Origin: Clostridiaceae bacterium
GTDB taxonomy: Bacteria; Bacillota; Clostridia; Monoglobales; Firm-18
Direction: 5' to 3'
Assembly (NCBI GenBank): GCA_012511915.1
Contig: JAAZFB010000254.1
Coordinates: forward strand, 1-7,002
DNA: 7,002 bases
Below are positions 1 through 4,298 of this stretch, one piece after another. The translations under genes were made by a program, and so were the position numbers. Below the pieces are notes generated by a model, which did not search any database, was not told the origin of the DNA, and was given only the letters and a program-made list of their open reading frames with translations. The first letter of the stretch is position 1, and each line of letters begins with the position of its first letter.

Positions 1-1
1 A

Positions 2-511
2 GTGTATTATACGCGTGTACCGTTGCCTGAATCATTTTATATATACATGGAGAATTCCCTCGAGGAAATTCTACGTACTGATGGCAATTCGATTATTTAC
101 AGGCATCTTTCTTGGGATGTTATATTCAACATAGACGAAATAAAGAACGTGATAAGCATTGCAAATCCAACATATGTAAAAGTGGATGACACCCTCCTCG
201 GTTTTGACACGCCACCGGTTATTGAGAGTGACCGTACCCTTGTACCTTTGCGATTTATATTTGAAACATTAGGTGCGGAAGTTGATTGGGATGCGAATAC
301 ACAAAGCGCATTAGTGGAAAGTTCTGGAAATAGTGTAAGATTTTCTATAAATGATACAAACGCAAAGGTGAACGGGCAAGTCAAAACCATGGATATTCCC
401 GCTCGCTTGATTGAGGCTAAAACAATGGTTCCTTTACGCTTTTTGTCAGAAGAATTAGGCTTTGAAGTCCACTGGGATGAGGAGAATAGAATAGCCACGA
501 TTAGTAAATAG
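2..511 (+). CDS. Copper amine oxidase N-terminal (stalk) domain protein, 3' fragment
   Basis: This is the C-terminal part of a larger protein whose beginning lies left of the window; the GTG at the edge is only the first in-frame codon, with no visible ribosome binding site. Residues ~58-169 of the visible part match the stalk domain found at the end of many secreted Clostridia and Bacillus proteins (PF07833 type). The domain shows as two similar units, each with the hallmark VPLRF followed by a 'LG-EV-WD' stretch (residues 81-97 and 143-159). The family name is historical: these domains do not catalyse amine oxidation and are thought to act in extracellular proteins, perhaps as cell-surface modules. 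Residues 1-57 are not recognised. The gene ends with TAG and has only a weak AT-rich dyad after it. It probably belongs to the resident chromosome, left of the mobile block, but that placement is inference. Confidence 0.8.
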   Translation: MYYTRVPLPESFYIYMENSLEEILRTDGNSIIYRHLSWDVIFNIDEIKNVISIANPTYVKVDDTLLGFDTPPVIESDRTLVPLRFIFETLGAEVDWDANTQSALVESSGNSVRFSINDTNAKVNGQVKTMDIPARLIEAKTMVPLRFLSEELGFEVHWDEENRIATISK

Positions 512-805
512 GAATTACTGTTTATTGTTATTATAGAAAAAATAATCATACTGGTTTTGTCTAATACTTTCAACTTGCTGTTTGACAGTAAAATTGTATT
601 GGGCATTGTTTCGACTTTTTGTTGTGGTTGGCTTACGTATACATTATATGTATTGTTGTTACGCGATGATTGAAATTAAGGTAAAAGCAACTAAGATAGC
701 CGCTACTTATTTTGCGTTGAATGTGCTTATTATAATATCTAATTTAGCAATTAAACTATTTTAAATAATTGAGAAGCGAGAAAAATTTAAATAAGTAACG
801 CTAAA
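512..805. other. AT-rich gap without a convincing gene
   Basis: About 340 bp separate the stalk-domain gene from the next gene at 850; this covers the part before the hairpin. A 60-codon frame (582-764, +) exists, but it starts at TTG with no Shine-Dalgarno sequence and its first half is a low-complexity hydrophobic translation. Its last ~32 codons from an ATG near 667 would encode one hydrophobic segment, also without a ribosome binding site. A small palindrome, ATACAT-TAT-ATGTAT, lies at 639-653. The left boundary of the mobile block is expected in or near this gap, but no repeat of the right-hand junction sequence was found here by eye. Confidence 0.5.
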
Positions 806-841
806 AGCCTATCAGATGAGTTTTTCTACATCTGATAGGCT
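806..841 (-). terminator. 13-bp hairpin terminator after the three-gene minus-strand operon
   Basis: Arms 806-818 (AGCCTATCAGATG) and 829-841 are perfectly complementary around a 10-nt loop. The hairpin lies just 8 bp past the stop codon of the DUF6061-like gene. Read on the minus strand the stem is followed by TTTAG and then a T-rich stretch, weak for a classical U-tract but better than on the plus strand, so the main role is probably ending the minus-strand operon. Confidence 0.7.
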
Positions 842-849
842 ACTGTTAT

Positions 850-1185
850 TTATTCACTGTCATACATCATAAATTCCCGTGCGATTTCTCTTGCCGTTTC
901 CGGCGGGTAATGCTTTTCAAGCTGCTGCCTGATATTATTTTCCTGTTCAGTCTGGTCTTTGGCATACTGGCTCAAATAACTTTGTATTTCACCGGACAGT
1001 ACGAGTTTCGCATAAGTCAATGGTTCATTATCAATCAACCAGTCAAGCCGAGAGCGTGTTAGAATGGTGGTGTCAAGCTCCTTTTCTATTTGGCTGCACA
1101 GTAGAGAAACCGCCGTATCGTTCTCCCAAATAATATCAATCGTTCCGGAATCCATGTTATAAGCGCAGTGTTTTATTCCCTTCAT
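850..1185 (-). CDS. DUF6061-like small protein
   Basis: A 111-aa protein with no signal peptide or membrane segment. Two stretches look like the DUF6061 family as I recall it from mobile elements of Clostridia: the N-terminal 'HCAYNMDSGTIDIIW' and the mid-protein 'LDWLIDNEPLTYAKLVLSG'. The C-terminal third is charged and probably helical. No catalytic motif is visible and the family has no established function. The start is secure: ATG follows the TGA of the upstream gene directly (TGA-ATG) and is preceded by AGGGGG at a good distance, so the two genes are translationally coupled. It is the last gene of a three-gene operon ending at the 806-841 hairpin. Family assignment is from memory of conserved residues, without a search. 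Confidence 0.75.
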   Translation of the reverse strand: MKGIKHCAYNMDSGTIDIIWENDTAVSLLCSQIEKELDTTILTRSRLDWLIDNEPLTYAKLVLSGEIQSYLSQYAKDQTEQENNIRQQLEKHYPPETAREIAREFMMYDSE

Positions 1186-1470
1186 TCAATTAACCCCCTG
1201 CCATATCAAAAGTTCCAGCAGAGAGGAAAGAATCTTGTTGTCCGTGATAAGCATATAAAGACGTCTGCATTCTTCATTCTGTTTTACCTCCAGCGCTTGT
1301 AATGCTACCAATCTGCAATGGTTTTCGGGCTGAAGCCTTAAAATATTCTCTTTTTTGTCCACTGTCATGCTTACATTGAAACCGGCTTCCAGCGGGTTTT
1401 GGTGCGCCTTTTTAATCAGTTGCTTATGTAAAGATTCAAATTTTTCCGCTTTCAATTGACGTATAATCAT
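1186..1470 (-). CDS. Hypothetical protein, middle gene of the small operon
   Basis: A 94-aa soluble protein that I do not recognise. It is basic at the N-terminus ('RQLKAEKFESLHKQLIKKAH'), has a possible beta hairpin in the middle ('NVSMTVDKKENILRLQPEN') and an ending rich in Leu/Ile that looks helical ('KILSSLLELLIWQG'). No cysteine cluster, signal peptide or known catalytic motif is seen. The ATG overlaps the stop of the upstream gene (ATGA, 1467-1470) and has a GGGGG-type ribosome binding site inside that gene's last codons. The stop codon abuts the start of the DUF6061-like gene. The tight coupling on both sides supports a real gene, probably working with its two neighbours. Confidence 0.75.
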   Translation of the reverse strand: MIIRQLKAEKFESLHKQLIKKAHQNPLEAGFNVSMTVDKKENILRLQPENHCRLVALQALEVKQNEECRRLYMLITDNKILSSLLELLIWQGVN

Positions 1471-1769
1471 CTGGTTACCCCCGATTCACCGAACAAATCC
1501 TCCTTAGCAGTAAACACTTCAACCATAATCAGAGCGCCTAATTTAAAGCCAAGGGAGAAATATTGTTCATTTTCCATGGCGCTTGACTGGCAAAGCAGCC
1601 CTTGTAAATCCTCCAGTTTCTTGAGATTTTCACCGGACAGTGCCTTTTCAAAAAATTCCCTTACCTTTGAAATCCTGTTATTTACCTGCTCGTATTCCTG
1701 TGTATGGGTAAACTTTTCATTGGGATAAATATTACCATTAAAAAACTCTGCAAGTAATGATTTAATCAT
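1467..1769 (-). CDS. DUF6809-like small protein
   Basis: A 100-aa, mostly helical, soluble protein. The pattern 'LLAEFFNGNIYPNEKF' at the N-terminus, a central helical hairpin with acidic residues, and the closing 'YFSLGFKLGALIMVEVF' match the DUF6809 family as I recall it. That family is frequent in Clostridia prophages and integrative elements and has no assigned function. The ATG is preceded by AAAGGGCGG at about 6 nt, a good ribosome binding site. It is the first clearly started gene of the operon; its stop overlaps the next start by 4 bp. A short in-frame-stopped stretch just upstream (1766-1852) also overlaps this start codon. Gene reality is well supported by the coupling; the family name is from residue pattern only. 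Confidence 0.75.
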   Translation of the reverse strand: MIKSLLAEFFNGNIYPNEKFTHTQEYEQVNNRISKVREFFEKALSGENLKKLEDLQGLLCQSSAMENEQYFSLGFKLGALIMVEVFTAKEDLFGESGVTR

Positions 1770-1852
1770 AAAACCGCCCTTTCATATATTTTTTCACTCA
1801 ACTCCTTGAAAGAACGTGCTGCATATGATAAAATATTTACGCAGTCTGCCTT
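1766..1852 (-). pseudogene. Possible start-less short coding remnant before the DUF6809-like gene
   Basis: Read on the minus strand after a TAA at 1855-1853, 28 codons stay open and end in a TGA that overlaps the ATG of the next gene. The translation is protein-like and not low complexity (it includes NILSYAARSFKELSEKIYE). No ATG or GTG is available in frame. The only TTG (1801-1799) directly abuts AAGGAG and could give an 11-residue peptide. It may be the tail of a lost gene, a short coupled leader peptide, or chance. Confidence 0.25.
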
Positions 1853-1869
1853 TTAGGTAGTTGTGTGTG

Positions 1870-1906
1870 GGAAGTGGCTCAGCTTTGACGAGGACAAGCC
1901 GCTTCC
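1870..1906. other. Hairpin between the HTH gene and the small operon
   Basis: GGAAGTGGCT (1870-1879) and AGCCGCTTCC (1897-1906) form a 10-bp stem with one G-U pair in plus-strand RNA, followed by TTTCATTTTT. In minus-strand RNA the same arms pair with one C-A mismatch, just 2 nt after the stop of the HTH gene and with no U-tract. It could be a weak terminator, an RNA-processing or regulatory structure in the minus-strand transcript, or part of an antisense terminator. Confidence 0.4.
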
Positions 1907-1908
1907 TT

Positions 1909-2097
1909 TCATTTTTCGTTTCTGCTTTTCAGTTTTTCTACCGCCTCCTTACTAAAAAGGTAATTCCTCTTCCCAGCCTCCCGCATTTCATTTGGCGAAA
2001 ACTCCATGGATTTTGCAAGGCGTAATAAATAGCTGGGGTTGATTTTCAGAATATCCGCAACCTCCTTTGTAATAAACACGTTTCTTACGTCCGTCAT
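1909..2097 (-). CDS. Excisionase/MerR-like small helix-turn-helix protein
   Basis: A 62-aa DNA-binding protein. Residues ~8-30 ('FITKEVADILKINPSYLLRLAKSM') form a MerR/excisionase-type helix-turn-helix, followed by 'RNYLFSKEAVEKL', the short wing-and-helix ending seen in HTH_17-type excisionase-family domains. Such proteins act as recombination directionality factors or as local transcription regulators. Here the position, divergent from an Xre regulator and a serine recombinase, fits either role. The ATG has AAGGA 9 nt upstream. It is read from a perfect consensus promoter whose spacer carries TACGAC repeats; a third copy overlaps the start codon, suggesting autoregulation. The next minus-strand gene begins 139 bp downstream, so both may share a transcript. 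The domain call is good; the choice between excision factor and repressor is open. Confidence 0.8.
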   Translation of the reverse strand: MTDVRNVFITKEVADILKINPSYLLRLAKSMEFSPNEMREAGKRNYLFSKEAVEKLKSRNEK

Positions 2098-2144
2098 ACG
2101 ACATAATCCTTCTTTCTTTTAATTATATTATGTCGTACGTCGTA
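2097..2144. repeat. TACGAC operator-like repeats
   Basis: An 11-bp perfect inverted repeat pairs TACGACATAAT (2097-2107) with ATTATGTCGTA (2127-2137). A further TACGAC unit lies 7 bp away in tandem at 2139-2144. One set fills the promoter spacer and the other overlaps the start codon of the HTH gene. Because one arm lies upstream of the expected transcription start, this is a DNA-binding site pattern and not an RNA hairpin. The likely binder is the adjacent HTH protein, by inference. Confidence 0.6.
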
Positions 2145-2150
2145 TGTCAA
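2122..2150 (-). promoter_or_regulatory. Consensus promoter of the HTH gene
   Basis: On the minus strand, TTGACA (2150-2145) and TATAAT (2127-2122) are both perfect and separated by exactly 17 bp. The expected transcription start is near 2115, leaving a short leader with AAGGA before the ATG at 2097. The spacer is built from TACGACG-TACGACA, so a protein bound there would block the promoter. Confidence 0.85.
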
Positions 2151-2213
2151 TACTTATTTTAAAATTATTGTTCGTGATATGTTCTAAACAAACTCGAACT
2201 ACAACAAATTATT

Positions 2214-2253
2214 TACGCGATATTTGTATTGACATAATGATATTTATCGCGTA
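2214..2253. promoter_or_regulatory. Inverted-repeat operator candidate of the Xre-recombinase operon
   Basis: TACGCGATA (2214-2222) and its exact complement TATCGCGTA (2245-2253) flank the -35 box, and the second arm runs into the -10 box. The centres are 31 bp apart, about three helical turns, so two dimers could bind one face of the DNA. The natural candidate is the Xre protein encoded immediately downstream, acting as its own repressor. The motif differs from the TACGAC repeats of the opposite promoter. Confidence 0.6.
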
Positions 2254-2257
2254 TAAT
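2229..2257 (+). promoter_or_regulatory. Consensus promoter of the Xre-recombinase operon
   Basis: TTGACA (2229-2234), a 17-bp spacer and TATAAT (2252-2257), all perfect. Transcription should begin near 2264, giving a leader of about 20 nt that holds AAGGAGG (2269-2275). The -10 box includes the first base of the TTG at 2257, which excludes that codon as a start for this transcript. Confidence 0.85.
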
Positions 2258-2283
2258 TGAGTGTAAGCAAGGAGGTGTTTTTT

Positions 2284-2640
2284 ATAAAGGAAGTTGCACA
2301 AAGGCTAAGAGCATTGCGTGACAGCATAAAGCTGTCACAAACAAAAATTGCGGAGTTAATCGGAACAACGCAAGCATGTATCAACCGTTATGAAACTCAA
2401 GTCTCATCCCCGCCGCTTAAAGTTTTACTATGGTATGCAGATTACTTTGATGTTTCAATGGACTATATTTTTGGCAGAACAGACAATCCCCAAGGGAAAT
2501 TATATGAATATCATCCGAAAATAGAAAAAAACAGTGAGGAAATGCGACAATTTGTTGAAATGTGCTTTGACCCAAACTCACCTATGAATGAGCGGTTGAA
2601 GCATACACTGATTGAAATGCTGGAGGAGGCAAACAAATGA
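2284..2640 (+). CDS. Xre-family transcriptional regulator, probable ATA start
   Basis: A ~118-aa regulator with an N-terminal Xre/Cro-C1 helix-turn-helix (residues ~5-62). Visible hallmarks are 'RLRALRDSIKLSQTKIAELIGTTQACINRYE' split over helices 1-4, then 'PPLKVLLWYADYFDVSMDYIFGRTD', the usual end of this domain. The C-terminal 50 residues are acidic and helical, possibly for dimerisation or sensing. The start is unusual. AAGGAGG at 2269-2275 is followed after 8 nt by ATA, exactly where related proteins have Met before 'IKE/KE-A-RL'. The in-frame TTG at 2257 lies in the -10 box, and the GTG at 2275 overlaps the ribosome binding site. The next in-frame candidate, TTG at 2314, would cut into helix 1. 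It overlaps the recombinase gene by 4 bp (ATGA), so it probably controls recombinase supply and its own promoter. Confidence 0.85.
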   Translation: MKEVAQRLRALRDSIKLSQTKIAELIGTTQACINRYETQVSSPPLKVLLWYADYFDVSMDYIFGRTDNPQGKLYEYHPKIEKNSEEMRQFVEMCFDPNSPMNERLKHTLIEMLEEANK

Positions 2641-4298
2641 AAGCCGTTATTTATGCACGCTATTCGTCAGACAATCAGCGGGAGGAATCTATTGAGGGGC
2701 AGCTTCGTGAGTGCGGCGAATTTGCAGAACGCAAAGGATATACAGTTATAAAAACTTATGCTGATAGAGCAATTTCGGGCAAAAAAGCGGATAACCGTCC
2801 GGAATTTATGCAGATGATAGCTGATAGCAAACAAAAGTCTTTTGATGTGGTTATTGTTTGGAAAATCGACCGTTTCTCAAGGGATAAATACGATAGTGTT
2901 TATTATAAAAATGCGCTTAAGAAGAATGGTGTAAGTGTAATTTCCGCTACCGAACCGATTGACGATAGCCCCGAAGGTCAGCTTATGGAGAGTATTTTTG
3001 AAGGCTTTTCAGTTTATTATATCAAGGATTTGTCGGCAAAAGTCAGCAGAGGGATGACCGAAAACGCGCTGAAATGCAAATACAATGGCGGTGCGCCTAC
3101 ATTCGGGTACATAATAGATGAATATAAGCACTTTCAGCCCGACCCTATAAATGCTTTGATTGTTGCAGATGTTTTTATGCGTTATGCCAGCGGTGAAAGT
3201 GCAAAAAGTATTCTGAACAGCTTAAAAGATCAAGGACTGAAAACACAGCAGGACAAATCGCCTACATACAGCTTTATTACAACCATGCTGAAAAACAGAC
3301 GTTATTTGGGCGAGTACCGTTTTAAGGATACGGTTGTGGAAAATGCTTTTACTCCACTAATAACGCCTGAGATCTTTGATAAATGCCAAAGGCGTTTAGC
3401 AGAAAACCAACGTAAACCCGCTCATTTTAAGCCTGTTAAGGATAAATACATTCTAACAGGAAAAATATTCTGTGGACATTGCGGGAGCACTATGGCGGGC
3501 GTGAGCGCCACAAGCAGCACGGGTAAAACTCATCGTTACTATCATAGTTTAAATGCAAAACACAAAAAGGCTTGCAATAAAAAGCGCGTTTCTAAAGCCT
3601 TAATCGAATCAACCGTTATCGACTATGCACTTAAGCTATTCGATAATATGCCGCTGATAAACCGCATTGTAGACACAATTTTTGAATTGCAGACAAGGGA
3701 AAGTTCCAGCCTTCCGGCACTCACCAGTCAACTAAATCAAGTTGAAAAAGAAATTGACAATGTAATAACCGCTATCAAGCAAGGCATTATTACAAAATCA
3801 ACAAAGGTAACCCTTGAAAAACTGGAATGTGATAAGGAAAATCTTGAAATAGCAATTGCGAAAGAACAAATTGAGCGTCCTGTTTTGAGCAAAGAGCAAA
3901 TCCAGTATTGGATATGCAAATTCAGATTGACCGACCTTAGCAACGAAGAACAAAAGCAGAAGTTGATTGATGTATTCGTAAAAGCCATCTATGTTTACGA
4001 TGATAAAATGCTTATTACCTTTAACTATAAAGACGGGGACCAGTGCATTGACTTTGCAGAAATCAAAAAGTTCATGGATAGCAAGGAAAACCCTGATAAC
4101 CAGAAGGGTTATCAGGGTTCGCCTTTGAGTGAGTTTGGTGACCCATCGGAGATTCGAACTCCGGACCGTCAGCCGTTCTTAAAGAGGTATTCCCTCTTTT
4201 TGCTTTTCATTAATATTCTATATTTCCGCAAAACTTATAATATATCGTTATATCCTGCACCTTTTCGCCATTTTCGTCTATATATTTATTCCCAATAA
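2637..4298 (+). CDS. Large serine recombinase (integrase), read through at its 3' end
   Basis: A site-specific recombinase of the large serine family, cutting and rejoining DNA through a 5' phosphoserine link. The N-terminal resolvase domain (residues ~3-150) has 'YARYSSDNQ' with Arg8 and the presumed nucleophile Ser10, and 'KIDRFSRD' with Arg79 and Arg82. A recombinase domain (~155-260) follows, then a zinc ribbon with C279, C282 and C313. The usual third ligand after the YY motif is not Cys here (YYHS, 301-304), so His303 may serve. A coiled coil (~360-415) and the closing 'VYDDKMLITFNYKDG' segment follow. The normal protein probably ends near residue 480-490. The remainder translates a hairpin, a tRNA 3' end and 89 bp antisense to the next recombinase. 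ATG overlaps the upstream stop and has GGAGG 7 nt before it. Likely regulated by the Xre protein. Confidence 0.93.
   Translation: MKAVIYARYSSDNQREESIEGQLRECGEFAERKGYTVIKTYADRAISGKKADNRPEFMQMIADSKQKSFDVVIVWKIDRFSRDKYDSVYYKNALKKNGVSVISATEPIDDSPEGQLMESIFEGFSVYYIKDLSAKVSRGMTENALKCKYNGGAPTFGYIIDEYKHFQPDPINALIVADVFMRYASGESAKSILNSLKDQGLKTQQDKSPTYSFITTMLKNRRYLGEYRFKDTVVENAFTPLITPEIFDKCQRRLAENQRKPAHFKPVKDKYILTGKIFCGHCGSTMAGVSATSSTGKTHRYYHSLNAKHKKACNKKRVSKALIESTVIDYALKLFDNMPLINRIVDTIFELQTRESSSLPALTSQLNQVEKEIDNVITAIKQGIITKSTKVTLEKLECDKENLEIAIAKEQIERPVLSKEQIQYWICKFRLTDLSNEEQKQKLIDVFVKAIYVYDDKMLITFNYKDGDQCIDFAEIKKFMDSKENPDNQKGYQGSPLSEFGDPSEIRTPDRQPFLKRYSLFLLFINILYFRKTYNISLYPAPFRHFRLYIYSQ
4089..4119 (-). 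terminator. 13-bp hairpin, probable old terminator of a tRNA gene
   Basis: AACCCTGATAACC (4089-4101) pairs perfectly with 4107-4119 around a 5-nt loop. Read on the minus strand it lies 16 nt after the tRNA CCA end and is followed by TTTTCC (first two T from the stem), the position and form of a tRNA terminator. It now sits inside the open frame of the plus-strand recombinase. Confidence 0.5.
4136..4168 (-). other. tRNA 3'-end remnant (lysine-like), probable attachment core
   Basis: On the minus strand this reads as the last part of a tRNA. It has a variable-loop CGGTC, a perfect 5-bp T stem (CGGAG/CTCCG) around TTCGAAT, the acceptor strand ATGGGTC, discriminator A and encoded CCA. The sequence resembles the 3' end of clostridial tRNA-Lys as I remember it. 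Upstream (4169 onward) no anticodon stem, D arm or 5' acceptor strand can be found, so it is not a working tRNA. A bare tRNA 3' end followed by a terminator is what remains at the far end of an element integrated into a tRNA gene, which would place that element to the right. Confidence 0.65.
4181..4208 (+). terminator. Short terminator-like hairpin between the two recombinases
   Basis: AAAGAGG (4181-4187) and CCTCTTT (4193-4199) form a 7-bp stem with a 5-nt loop, followed by TTTGCTTTT on the plus strand. On the minus strand the same stem lies just past the stop of the second recombinase but has no U-tract after it. A plus-strand terminator here would end the first recombinase transcript before its stop codon at 4296-4298. 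Confidence 0.5.

Larger units (their letters stand above)
806..4135. mobile_element. Putative small integrative element with its own serine recombinase
   Basis: Between the stalk-domain gene and the tRNA remnant lies a block holding an operon of three small genes, an excisionase-like HTH gene, an Xre regulator and a large serine recombinase, with divergent control. No transfer, replication or structural phage gene is present, so if it moves it would be a minimal, non-self-transmissible element. Ends are uncertain: the left one is placed at the hairpin for convenience and no direct repeats were found. The block could also be one end of an older, decayed element. Confidence 0.4.

Noticed and set aside
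97..606. 169-codon minus-strand frame opposite the stalk-domain gene
   Set aside because: It is antisense to a clear PF07833-type gene with conserved repeats; the translation looks like a frame shadow.
582..764. 60-codon plus-strand frame in the left gap
   Set aside because: TTG start, no ribosome binding site, hydrophobic low-complexity translation in AT-rich DNA; no family recognised.
1456..1728. 90-codon plus-strand frame opposite the DUF6809-like gene
   Set aside because: Shadow of a coupled minus-strand gene with a good ribosome binding site; the translation is Ser-rich without a domain.
2097..2137. RNA hairpin or riboswitch in the HTH gene leader
   Set aside because: One arm of the inverted repeat lies upstream of the expected transcription start, so it is better explained as a DNA operator.
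4136..4210. Complete tRNA gene on the minus strand
   Set aside because: Only the T arm, acceptor 3' strand and CCA are present; upstream bases do not pair as an anticodon stem (TCTTT against GCTGA) and no D arm or 5' acceptor strand follows.
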